A DNA stretch of 64,000 bases from Ancylobacter sp. IITR112 (GTDB lineage Bacteria; Pseudomonadota; Alphaproteobacteria; Rhizobiales; Xanthobacteraceae): positions 372,001-436,000 of the forward strand of contig NZ_JBGCUS010000001.1 of the NCBI RefSeq assembly GCF_041415945.1, given 5' to 3'. Each line of letters begins with the position of its first letter. The stretch's first letter is position 1. This document shows, one piece after another, positions 18,531 through 25,881 of the stretch. The notes below the pieces were generated by a model. It was not told the origin of the DNA. It ran no database searches and saw nothing but the letters and a program-made list of their open reading frames with translations. A program made the translations under genes and the position numbers.

Positions 18531-19586
18531 TCAGCGGATCGCCAGCATGCGCTCCACCGCGAGGCGGGCGCGGTCGGCAATGGCGGGGTCGATTTCCACC
18601 TGCGTGGTCATCGTCTCCAGCGCCCGGCGGATATTGGGCAGGGTGATGCGCCGCATATGCGGGCAGAGGTTGCACGGGCGCACGAACTCGATGTCCGGGT
18701 GGTTCACCGCCACATTGTCGGCCATCGAGCATTCGGTGATCAGCACCACCCGCGCCGGCTTCTCGTCGCGGACATAATCCGCCATGCCGGCGGTGGAGCC
18801 GGCATAATCGGCCTCCGCCACCACTTCGGGCGGGCATTCCGGATGCGCCAGCACCACGACGCCGGGATGGTTCTCGCGCAGGTCGCGAATGTCCTGCGGG
18901 GTGAAGCGCTCATGCACCTCGCAATGGCCCTTCCAGGCGATCAGCTCCAGCTCGGGAACGTCTTTCTGCACATTCTGCGCGAGGAACTCGTCCGGCAGCA
19001 TGAGGATGCGGTTGACGCCCCATTCCTTCGCCACCGCGCGCACCACTTTGACCGCGTTGCCGGACGTGCAGCAATAATCGCTCTCGGCTTTCACCTCGGC
19101 CGAGGTGTTGACATAGGTGACAACAGGCACGCCGGGATAGCGCTCTTTCAGCAGGCGGATATCGGCGGCGGTGATGCTGTCGGCCAGCGAGCAGCCCGCG
19201 CCCATATCCGGCATCAGCACGGTCTTGGAGGGGTTCAACAGCTTGGCGGTCTCGGCCATGAAATGCACGCCGGCCATGACGATGACATCGGCATCCACCG
19301 TCACCGCCTCGCGGGCGAGGGCCAGCGAATCCCCGACGATGTCGGCCACCGTGTTGAAGATTTCCGGCGCCTGGTAATTGTGGCCGAGCACCACGGCGTT
19401 GCGCGCGCGCTTCAGCCGCTCGATCGCCTCGACCTCGCGGGCGATCAGCGGCCATTCCGCCGGGGTGACATGCTTGGCGACGCGGGCATAGAGCTGCCCA
19501 AGGGCCGGTGCGGCGGCGGGCGCCGCGAAAGCGGGCGCGAAGGACTCGGTGGGCTCGGCAGCCGCCGGGACATCGAACTCCAGCAT
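18531..19586 (-). CDS. nadA: Quinolinate synthase
   Basis: A 351-residue enzyme that condenses iminoaspartate with dihydroxyacetone phosphate to quinolinate using a [4Fe-4S] cluster. The three conserved cluster Cys candidates lie in MGAGCSLADS, YCCTSGNA and CNLCPHMRR. Other family blocks are VLGHNYQAPEI and HPECPPEVV. I chose the ATG giving MLEFDVPA because the longer frame would start inside the first operator. It is the first gene of nadA-nadB-nadC, with two palindromic operators upstream. Confidence 0.95.
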   Translation of the reverse strand: MLEFDVPAAAEPTESFAPAFAAPAAAPALGQLYARVAKHVTPAEWPLIAREVEAIERLKRARNAVVLGHNYQAPEIFNTVADIVGDSLALAREAVTVDADVIVMAGVHFMAETAKLLNPSKTVLMPDMGAGCSLADSITAADIRLLKERYPGVPVVTYVNTSAEVKAESDYCCTSGNAVKVVRAVAKEWGVNRILMLPDEFLAQNVQKDVPELELIAWKGHCEVHERFTPQDIRDLRENHPGVVVLAHPECPPEVVAEADYAGSTAGMADYVRDEKPARVVLITECSMADNVAVNHPDIEFVRPCNLCPHMRRITLPNIRRALETMTTQVEIDPAIADRARLAVERMLAIR

Positions 19587-19597
19587 CGTCCTCTCCC

Positions 19598-19617
19598 TTA
19601 TGCTCGTTATGAGTATA
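19598..19617. promoter_or_regulatory. NadQ-type operator 1
   Basis: TTATGCTCGTTATGAGTATA is a palindrome with half-sites of the form TATRCTC, starting 12 bases before the nadA start codon. The same half-sites recur at 19663-19683. A NadQ/NrtR-like regulator gene lies 0.8 kb away, so repression of nadABC is the natural reading. Confidence 0.7.
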
Positions 19618-19662
19618 TCTAGGGCCAAAGAAGGCCGGGCAGCAGGGCCCGGCGGATCGTCA

Positions 19663-19683
19663 TTATGCTAGGACTGAGTATAA
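19663..19683. promoter_or_regulatory. NadQ-type operator 2
   Basis: TTATGCT (19663-19669) and AGTATAA (19677-19683) repeat the half-site pattern of operator 1, with starts 65 bases apart. Two similar palindromes in an otherwise GC-rich leader are unlikely by chance. Confidence 0.7.
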
Positions 19684-19746
19684 GTTGCTGTCAACAGTTC
19701 GTCACAAATCGGGTCATGTGGAATTTGGATCGGGGACGGGCTTGAT

Positions 19747-19766
19747 TGTATCGCATTTGAGATACA
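19747..19766. promoter_or_regulatory. Toxin-antitoxin autoregulatory inverted repeat
   Basis: TGTATC (19747-19752) and GATACA (19761-19766) form a perfect inverted repeat with an eight-base spacer. It lies 21 bases before the antitoxin start codon. Such sites are normally bound by ribbon-helix-helix antitoxins. Confidence 0.65.
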
Positions 19767-19787
19767 CATTTCTACCAGAGGTGAGCC

Positions 19788-20066
19788 ATGGCCCAGACGA
19801 GCATGATCCATATCCGTATCGACGATGAGACCAAGGAGCGCGCCACCCAGGCTGTTCAGGCCATGGGACTGTCGCTGTCGGACGCGGTCCGGTTGTTCCT
19901 CCATCGTGTGGTGGCGGATCAAGCGCTGCCTTTCGCCGTGCGGGTGCCCAACGCGGAAACCCAGGCGGCCCTGCGCGAGGCGGACGAGATCGTCGCAGCG
20001 CGCCGTGCCCGCTTCTCCACGGCGGACGCGCTTTTCGATGACATCGAAGCGAACGCCGGAAAGTAA
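19788..20066 (+). CDS. RelB/DinJ-family antitoxin
   Basis: A 92-residue protein. The N-terminal MIHIRIDDETKERATQAVQAMG followed by LSLSDAVRLFLHRVV is the ribbon-helix-helix DNA-binding fold of RelB/DinJ antitoxins. The C-terminal segment (ADEIVAARRARFSTADALFDDIEA) would wrap the toxin. A good GAGG ribosome site precedes the ATG. It overlaps the toxin gene by 29 bases, so the two are translationally coupled. An inverted repeat upstream fits autorepression by the pair. Confidence 0.88.
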   Translation: MAQTSMIHIRIDDETKERATQAVQAMGLSLSDAVRLFLHRVVADQALPFAVRVPNAETQAALREADEIVAARRARFSTADALFDDIEANAGK

Positions 20067-20370
20067 GCGGGCGGCGCTGCCGCGCATCGCCGATTACACA
20101 CGGTCTTTCCTGAAGGACTGGGAGCGGCTGTCACGGTCCGGGCGCTTCGACATGAGGCGCCTCAAGCAGGCGATGCTGCTGCTCATCGCCAATGACGGAC
20201 CGCTCGGCCCGGAGTGGCTCGACCATCCGTTGAAGGGCGACTGGCAAGGCCACCGCGAATGTCACATTGGCGGCGACTTCCTGCTGATTTACACGGCCGA
20301 CGACAGCGGCAAGACCGGGCTTGTTGTCTTCGTCCGCGCCGGCACGCATGCCGATCTCTTTGACGAATAG
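20038..20370 (+). CDS. YafQ-like mRNA interferase toxin
   Basis: A 110-residue RelE-superfamily endoribonuclease. The diagnostic C-terminal core is present: LDHPLKGDWQGHRECHIGGD, LLIYTADD and RAGTHADLF. It holds the conserved His residues of ECH and GTH used by YafQ for ribosome-dependent mRNA cleavage. The N-terminus is about 18 residues longer than usual YafQ when read from the ATG inside the antitoxin gene. A later start is possible but no other ATG precedes the conserved fold. It pairs with the overlapping RelB/DinJ antitoxin. Confidence 0.85.
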   Translation: MTSKRTPESKRAALPRIADYTRSFLKDWERLSRSGRFDMRRLKQAMLLLIANDGPLGPEWLDHPLKGDWQGHRECHIGGDFLLIYTADDSGKTGLVVFVRAGTHADLFDE

Positions 20371-20397
20371 GTGAAGCGGCCTGTGGGGGACGACACC

Positions 20398-21390
20398 TCA
20401 CCGCCGCCCGAACCCTCCCGGCAGGCGCAGCCCCGGCGCCGGGCGTTCCAGCAGCACCTCGCGGCGGAAGCGCACCAGCCGGGCGGGGCGCCCGCCGGTC
20501 TCGCTCGTGGTCTCCCCGGTTTCCTCGACGAGCCGCTGCTGCTCCACCAGCCGGCGGAAATTCTGCTTGTGCAGCCGGGCCCCGGACAGCGCTTCCACCG
20601 CCCGCTGCAACTGGCCGAGCGAGAAGGCGGGCGGCATCAGCTCGAACACGACAGGGCGGTATTTGATCTTGCCGCGAAGCCGGGCGATGGCGAGCGCCAG
20701 CATGCGGCGATGGTCCTCGCGCATCTCCTTGCCCGAGGGCGCGGCGGCGACACGCTCGGAGCCGCGCTCGCGCAGCGCCTCGCCGACCAGCCCGGCCTCA
20801 TAGAGCAGTTCGTAGCGCTCCAGCACCCGCTCCTCGTTCCAGCCGGCCTCATTGCCGCCGCTGGCGCCGCCAAAGCACAGGGCGATGCGCTCGGCCCGCC
20901 GCTCGCTCAGCCGCCCCTGCGCCGCGCCGGCCGCCCAGGCGCGCAGCCCGTGTTCCAGCGTGTCGAGCACGGCGGGGCGCCCGCCGCGCCAGTCTTCCCA
21001 AGGGAAATAGCGGTACCAGCTCTGCCAGGCCGCATCGGTGTCGCCGGCCGGGCGCGCCTCGCGCACGAGAGCGAGATAGGCGAGCGAGAGCGCCCGGGTG
21101 CCATCCTCCCCCCGGTCGCGGTCGCCGAAGGTGTAGAGCTGCTCGACATAGCCGAGTTCCTGCAGCGTCTGCCGCTCCACCCAGTTGCGCAGGCCGGTCT
21201 CCAGCGTGCGGTGGCCGCGCTCCAGCGGGCCGGAGGGCAGCGAATCGCGCCCGTCCTCATGACGCAGGGTCAGCACTTTCGGGTCGTCCCCCGTTACCGC
21301 AACGATCACCGCCGACAGGCCGATGGCGAGCGTCGGCTCCGGCGCGGGCGGGGCGGGGGCGCGAGGCTCTGGGATCGGCGAGGGCGGCAT
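20398..21390 (-). CDS. nadQ: NadQ/NrtR-like NAD metabolism regulator (Nudix-like plus winged helix)
   Basis: A 330-residue protein. Residues about 20-180 resemble a Nudix fold (LAIGLSAVIVAVTGDDPKVL, then SLPSGPLERGHRTLETGLRNWVERQT) without a canonical Nudix box, so it is probably a sensor and not a hydrolase. The C-terminal part (RPVVFELMPPAFSLGQLQRAVEAL, then KQNFRRLVEQQRLVEETGE) is the winged helix of NrtR-type regulators. I remember this architecture as COG4111/NadQ, a proposed repressor of nadABC in alphaproteobacteria. Location beside nadABC and two palindromes supports this. I used the ATG giving MPPSPIPEP; upstream frame extension looks non-coding. Confidence 0.75.
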   Translation of the reverse strand: MPPSPIPEPRAPAPPAPEPTLAIGLSAVIVAVTGDDPKVLTLRHEDGRDSLPSGPLERGHRTLETGLRNWVERQTLQELGYVEQLYTFGDRDRGEDGTRALSLAYLALVREARPAGDTDAAWQSWYRYFPWEDWRGGRPAVLDTLEHGLRAWAAGAAQGRLSERRAERIALCFGGASGGNEAGWNEERVLERYELLYEAGLVGEALRERGSERVAAAPSGKEMREDHRRMLALAIARLRGKIKYRPVVFELMPPAFSLGQLQRAVEALSGARLHKQNFRRLVEQQRLVEETGETTSETGGRPARLVRFRREVLLERPAPGLRLPGGFGRR

Positions 21391-21514
21391 CGTGTTCCGG
21401 GCGGTGAGGGTCGTTCGCGGCGCGTGCCCGTGCACAATAGCATGACGACGGCGGCGCGGCTTGCGTGCCGGGCCGGGGAGTGGCACTCCGGCAGAGGATG
21501 AAACGGAGGCTGAG

Positions 21515-22351
21515 ATGAGCGGCAAGGTGGTTCTACCCGGCGGACACAGGGTTCCGGCGCTTGGCATCGGCACCTGGATGATGGGCGAGCGCCCGGAGGC
21601 GCGCGCCGAGGAGACCGAATCGGTGCGCCTCGGCGTCGAGCTCGGCCTCACATTGGTCGATACGGCGGAAATGTATGGCGAGGGCGCCTGCGAGCGCTTT
21701 CTCGGCGAGGCGCTGGCCGGGCTGCGCGACAAGGTTTTCCTTGTCTCCAAGGTCTACCCGCACAATGCGAGCCGCGCCGGGGTCGTCTCCGCCTGCGAGC
21801 GCAGCCTGCGCCGGCTGAAGACCGATCATATCGACCTGTATCTGCTGCACTGGCGCGGCAGCGTGCCGCTGGCCGAGACCATCATCGGCTTCGAACACCT
21901 CAAGAGCCAGGGCAAGATCCGCGACTGGGGCGTGTCGAATTTCGACACGGACGACATGAACGAATTGTACGAGACCCCGGGCGGCGAGGGCTGCGCCACC
22001 AATCAGGTGCTCTACAACCTCACCCGTCGCGGGCCGGAATGGGACCTTCTGCCCTGGCTGCAGGAACATGAAATTCCGCTGATGGCCTACAGCCCGATCG
22101 AGCGCGGGCGGCTGAAGAGCACCGGCGTGCTGGCCGATCTCGCCGCCAAGCACAATGCCCGGCCCTATCAGATCGCGCTCGCCTGGGCGCTGCGCATGCC
22201 CGGCAACATCGTCATCCCCAAGGCCTCGCGCGCCGCCCATATGCGCGAGAATGCCGGCGCCCGCGACATCCGGCTCGACGCGGAAGACCTCGCCGCGCTG
22301 GACGCCGCCTTCCCGCCGCCCTCGCGCCGGCGGGCGCTGGAAATGCTCTGA
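21515..22351 (+). CDS. Aldo/keto reductase (DkgA-like)
   Basis: A 278-residue NADPH-dependent (alpha/beta)8 barrel. The catalytic tetrad is visible as D and Y in DTAEMYGEG, K in VSKVYPHNA and H in LLHWRG. NIVIPKASRAAHMRENAG is the cofactor phosphate-binding segment. It reduces aldehydes or ketones; the natural substrate is not readable. A GGAGG ribosome site precedes the ATG. It is divergent from nadQ and convergent with the DMT transporter. Confidence 0.88.
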   Translation: MSGKVVLPGGHRVPALGIGTWMMGERPEARAEETESVRLGVELGLTLVDTAEMYGEGACERFLGEALAGLRDKVFLVSKVYPHNASRAGVVSACERSLRRLKTDHIDLYLLHWRGSVPLAETIIGFEHLKSQGKIRDWGVSNFDTDDMNELYETPGGEGCATNQVLYNLTRRGPEWDLLPWLQEHEIPLMAYSPIERGRLKSTGVLADLAAKHNARPYQIALAWALRMPGNIVIPKASRAAHMRENAGARDIRLDAEDLAALDAAFPPPSRRRALEML

Positions 22352-22380
22352 GCCTCGCCCGCCTCCCTCACCCGCCGGCC

Positions 22381-23277
22381 TCACTCGGCCGGGCAGGGGG
22401 CGGGCCGGCGCCGGGCGTCGGCGAACAGGTAGACGGCGACGGCCACAACCACCAGCCCGCCGCCGAACAGCGCCGGCGGGCCGACCCGCTCGTCATAGGC
22501 GAGCCACACCCAGAGCGGCGAGAGCGCCACGTCGAGCAGCAGCAGCAGGCCGGTCTCGCCGGAACGGATGTGCCGCCCGCCCATCAGGGTCAGCACATTG
22601 GCGAGGCCGGAGGTGAGCACGCCGAGCAGCGCGCAGGCCCAGAGCGAGAAGGCCGGCGGCAGGCCGGGCGTGGCCAGCGGCAGGGCGATCACCGCCGCGA
22701 TCACGGCGGAGACCAGGCTGATCAGGGTGAGGTCGAGCCCGGGATGTTTCTTCGCCTGCACCAGCAGCCCGCCCCAGCTCAGCGTCATCAGCCCGGCGAC
22801 CGCCATGCCGGCGGCATCGCCGGCCGACATGGCGGCGCCGGCGGTGATGGCGATGCCGATCGTCGCCGTCAGCGCCGCCGCGCCGAAGCGCCGGCTCAAT
22901 CGCTCGCCCAGCAGCCACAGGCCGAGCAGCCCGGTGACGAAGGGCAGGGTGGCATAGACCGTCATGACCGCCGCCACCGAGGTCAGTTGCAGCGCGGCGA
23001 TGTAGCCGACATTGCCGGCCACGGCGAGGCCGATGGCGACGAGGCCGCCGCGGCTGCCCATCCGGCCCAGCGCCTGCGCCTTGTTGCGCGTCGCCAGCAG
23101 CCAGATCGGCGCCAGCGCCAGCGCCGCGAACACCGAGCGCCACAGGATGATCGTCCACGCATCGAGATCGGCCATGCGCACGAACAGGCCCACCAGGCTC
23201 CAGAGCAGGGTGGAGAACAGCACCACGGCAAGACCGGCCGCGCGGGGGGTAAGCAAAGCGCCGGAAAGGATGGACAT
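22381..23277 (-). CDS. DMT-family (EamA) transporter
   Basis: A 298-residue inner-membrane protein with about ten hydrophobic segments in two EamA repeats (first ending near WLLGERL; second with LLLLDVALSPLWVWLAYDE). Members export metabolites such as amino acids or drugs. It is divergent from a TetR gene with a palindrome at 23321-23335 between them, so it is likely the TetR target. The substrate is unknown. Confidence 0.85.
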   Translation of the reverse strand: MSILSGALLTPRAAGLAVVLFSTLLWSLVGLFVRMADLDAWTIILWRSVFAALALAPIWLLATRNKAQALGRMGSRGGLVAIGLAVAGNVGYIAALQLTSVAAVMTVYATLPFVTGLLGLWLLGERLSRRFGAAALTATIGIAITAGAAMSAGDAAGMAVAGLMTLSWGGLLVQAKKHPGLDLTLISLVSAVIAAVIALPLATPGLPPAFSLWACALLGVLTSGLANVLTLMGGRHIRSGETGLLLLLDVALSPLWVWLAYDERVGPPALFGGGLVVVAVAVYLFADARRRPAPCPAE

Positions 23278-23320
23278 GACGGCCTCTCTATGTTCCGATC
23301 CCGCACAAGCTAGAGCGGAG

Positions 23321-23335
23321 TAGACCGGTCGTCTA
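23321..23335. promoter_or_regulatory. TetR-type operator
   Basis: TAGAC-CGGTC-GTCTA is an inverted repeat with five-base arms, placed between the divergent DMT transporter and TetR genes and ending 15 bases before the TetR ATG. A binding site for the TetR product is the simplest reading. Confidence 0.6.
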
Positions 23336-23349
23336 GTAGGCAGGGCGAT

Positions 23350-23964
23350 ATGACAGAGAAATCATCCACGCGCGACAAAATCGTCGCCGCCGGCAGGAAG
23401 GCGATGCTGGAGCAGGGCTATGAAGGCACCGGCCTCGGCCCGCTTCTGGCCTCGGTGTCGGTACCCAAGGGCTCCTTCTACCATTTTTTCGGCAGCAAGC
23501 AGGAATTTGCCGGCGCGGTTCTCGCCGCCTATTCCATGCAGTATCGCCAGCAGCGGCAGGAGCTTTTCGCCGATGCGGCCCTCGGCCCGCTGGCGCGGAT
23601 CGAGCGCCATCTGGTGCAGGTCGAGCGCGACTCGGTGGCGGATGCCGGGGTGCCGGGCTGTCTCTATGGCGTCCTCTCCCAGGCGGCGCCCAGCCTGGGC
23701 GAGGAACTGCGCGCCCAGCTCGAAGGCGCCTTCGCCGCCTGGGAGCAGGACCTCGCCGCGCTGATCGGCGAGGCCCAGCGCGCTGGCGAGGTCGATGACG
23801 CGCTCGATCCCGTCGAGATGGCGGCGCACATTGTCGACAGCTATGAGGGCGCGGTCATCCGGGCGCGCGCCGGCGCCGGCCCCGCCGCCTTCGCCCGCTT
23901 CCGCAAATTCGCGCTGGCGACGCTGCGCGGCCGATCGGGCGCCGCCGGCCCGGCGGGCGCCTGA
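23350..23964 (+). CDS. TetR-family transcriptional regulator
   Basis: A 204-residue regulator. Residues 8-55 form the TetR helix-turn-helix (RDKIVAAGRKAMLEQGYEGTGL, then VSVPKGSFYHFFGSKQEFAGAVL). The C-terminal ligand domain (GCLYGVLSQAAPSLGEELRAQL) is like the NemR/AcuR branch, which senses reactive electrophiles. The biotin ATPase gene starts 38 bases downstream on the same strand, so this regulator may also be co-transcribed with bioMNY. It also faces a divergent exporter gene with a shared palindrome. Confidence 0.88.
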   Translation: MTEKSSTRDKIVAAGRKAMLEQGYEGTGLGPLLASVSVPKGSFYHFFGSKQEFAGAVLAAYSMQYRQQRQELFADAALGPLARIERHLVQVERDSVADAGVPGCLYGVLSQAAPSLGEELRAQLEGAFAAWEQDLAALIGEAQRAGEVDDALDPVEMAAHIVDSYEGAVIRARAGAGPAAFARFRKFALATLRGRSGAAGPAGA

Positions 23965-24002
23965 TCGCTCCCGCCCGCTGATCCTCACCGCCGGATGTCC
24001 CT

Positions 24003-24701
24003 GTGCCGCACGCCCCGCTGATCCGCCTGGAGAACGTCACCCTCACCCGCGGCGGGCGGGTGGTGCTGGACGATGTGTCGCTCGCCCTTCACGAGCGCCG
24101 CATCGGGCTGATCGGCACCAATGGCTCCGGCAAAAGCTCGCTGGTCCGCCTGCTCAACGGCCTGCTCACGGCTGACAAAGGCCGCGTCAGCGTGCACGGC
24201 CTCGACGCCGCCGAACAGGCAAGCGAACTGCCGCGCAAGGTCGGCTTCATCTTCCAGAATCCCGACCACCAGATCATCTTTCCCACCGTGGCGGAGGAAG
24301 TCGCCTTCAGCCTCGAACAGGCGGGCCTGCCGCGCCGGCAGGCGGCGAAGGAGGCCATCCCCGCGCTCGCCCGCTTCGGGCGCGCCCATTGGGCCGAGAG
24401 GCCGGTGCACGCGCTCTCGGAAGGGGAAAAGCAGTTCCTCTGCATCATCGCCGTGCTGGTGATGCAGCCGGCCCTGCTCATCCTCGACGAGCCCTTCTCC
24501 AGCCTCGACCTGCCGACCCGCCGGCGTCTGGAAGCTTTGGTGGCCGGGCTGGAGCAACAGGTGATCCTCGTCGCCCATGAGCTCGACGCCTTCGCGAGAT
24601 ATGACCGGGTGATCTGGCTGCATGAGGGCCGGCTGCGCGGCGACGGCCCCCCGGGCGAGGTGATCGCCGCCTATCGCGCCTTCGCCGAGGCGCTGGCGTG
24701 A
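24003..24701 (+). CDS. bioM: Biotin ECF transporter ATPase
   Basis: A 232-residue ABC ATPase that starts with GTG. Walker A is GTNGSGKSS, the Q-loop region is FIFQNPDHQ, the signature is ALSEGEKQF and Walker B is LLILDEPFSSLD, followed by the H-loop in LVAHELD. FQNPDxQ and the short length mark energy-coupling-factor ATPases. It overlaps bioN by four bases (GTGA) and belongs to the bioM-bioN-bioY set for biotin uptake. Confidence 0.9.
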   Translation: MPHAPLIRLENVTLTRGGRVVLDDVSLALHERRIGLIGTNGSGKSSLVRLLNGLLTADKGRVSVHGLDAAEQASELPRKVGFIFQNPDHQIIFPTVAEEVAFSLEQAGLPRRQAAKEAIPALARFGRAHWAERPVHALSEGEKQFLCIIAVLVMQPALLILDEPFSSLDLPTRRRLEALVAGLEQQVILVAHELDAFARYDRVIWLHEGRLRGDGPPGEVIAAYRAFAEALA

Positions 24702-25309
24702 TCTCGCTTTATCTGCCCGAACGCACCTGGCTGCACGCCATTCCCGCCGGGGCCAAGCTGCTGGCGCTGGCGCTGATCAGCCTCATCGCCGCGCCGCTGG
24801 ACAGCCTCCCCTGGCTGGCCGGCCTGCTCCTTGCCGTGCTGGCGCTCTACGCCTCGCTGGGAAAGCCGGCGCTGGCGCAGATCGCCCTGTTGCGCCCGCT
24901 CTGGCCGCTCTTTCTTATCCTGCTCGCCTTCCATTGGTGGAATGGCGATCCGCGCGCCGGCCTCGTCGTGCTGGCGCGCATTCTCGCCATGGTGCTGCTG
25001 GCCAATGCCGTGACCATGACGACGCGCATGGACGCGATGATGGACGCGGTGGAGCCGCTGCTGCGCCCGCTCGCCCTTGTCGGCGTGTCGCCGCGCGCCG
25101 TCGCCCTCGCCGTGGCGATGATGATCCGTTTCGTGCCGCTGCTGTTCGCGCTGTGGGAGGCGCTGAACGAATCCTGGCGCGCCCGTACAGGCCGTCGCGG
25201 CGGCTGGCGCCTGCTCGCGCCTTTCTGTATCCAGACGCTGAGACTGTCCCATCACACCGCCGAGGCGCTGGCCGCGCGCGGCGGCGCACCCCGGCAAGCC
25301 CGAAGATGA
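24698..25309 (+). CDS. bioN: Biotin ECF transporter transmembrane coupling protein
   Basis: A 203-residue EcfT-like membrane protein that starts with GTG inside the bioM stop. The N-terminal segment WLHAIPAGAKLLALALISL is typical of EcfT (the PAGxK block). After four or so membrane segments comes the coupling region with AMMIRFVPLLFALWEAL and ESWRARTGRRGG, where Ala-Arg-Gly-type motifs contact the ATPases. It links BioM to the BioY substrate-binding component. The length is shorter than group II EcfT proteins, as usual for BioN. Confidence 0.88.
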   Translation: MISLYLPERTWLHAIPAGAKLLALALISLIAAPLDSLPWLAGLLLAVLALYASLGKPALAQIALLRPLWPLFLILLAFHWWNGDPRAGLVVLARILAMVLLANAVTMTTRMDAMMDAVEPLLRPLALVGVSPRAVALAVAMMIRFVPLLFALWEALNESWRARTGRRGGWRLLAPFCIQTLRLSHHTAEALAARGGAPRQARR

Positions 25310-25319
25310 GGAACCGCTG

Positions 25320-25877
25320 ATGAAAGACCGCAGCCTCGTGCAGATCGCCCTCTACGCCGCCATTTTCGCGGTGCTCGGCCTGCTGCCGCGTTTCGATCTG
25401 CCCTTCGCCGCCGGCGTGCCGATCACCGCCCAGAGCATGGGCGCGATGCTGGCCGGGGTCATGCTCGGCGCCCGGCGCGGCGCGCTCGCCATGGTGCTGC
25501 TGCTGTTCGTCGTCGCGCTCGGCGCGCCGCTGCTGGCCGGCGGGCGCGGCGGGCTCGGCGTGTTCTTCACCCCCTCGGTCGGCTTCATCTTCGGCTGGGT
25601 CGCGGTGGCCTTCGTCTCCGGCTGGCTGATGCAGGCGCTGCGCAAGGCGCCGGTGTTCCCGGCCGCGCTCATCGCCGCCGTCACCGGCGGCATTGTGGTG
25701 ATGTATGCCTTCGGCATTGCCGGCATGGCGCTGGTCGGCGGGCTCTCCGTGCTTGACGCCACCAAGGCCTGCCTCATCTTCATCCCCGGCGACGCCATCA
25801 AGGCGGTGCTGGTGGCGCTGATCGCGCAGACCGTGGCGCGCGGCATGCCGGAAGCGCTGCTCTCGCGCAACGCCTGA
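25320..25877 (+). CDS. bioY: Biotin ECF transporter substrate-specificity component
   Basis: A 185-residue membrane protein with six hydrophobic segments. The family blocks VPITAQSMGAMLAGVMLGARRGALA and GAPLLAGGRGGLGVFFTPSVGFIFGW are clear. BioY binds biotin from the periplasm. It starts 10 bases after bioN and is followed at once by the ligase gene (4 bases), so the operon continues into acyl-CoA-type enzymes. No BioR-type site (TTATNNATAA form) was found upstream of bioM. Confidence 0.92.
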   Translation: MKDRSLVQIALYAAIFAVLGLLPRFDLPFAAGVPITAQSMGAMLAGVMLGARRGALAMVLLLFVVALGAPLLAGGRGGLGVFFTPSVGFIFGWVAVAFVSGWLMQALRKAPVFPAALIAAVTGGIVVMYAFGIAGMALVGGLSVLDATKACLIFIPGDAIKAVLVALIAQTVARGMPEALLSRNA

Positions 25878-25881
25878 GGCG

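Noticed and set aside
16929..19622. Long plus-strand frame opposite nadB and nadA
   Set aside because: It is a shadow of two genes with complete family motifs, and its His/Arg/Gly-rich composition is typical of antisense frames.
23965..24002. BioR operator before bioM
   Set aside because: No TTAT-N2-ATAA-type palindrome is present in the gap, so BioR control could not be supported.
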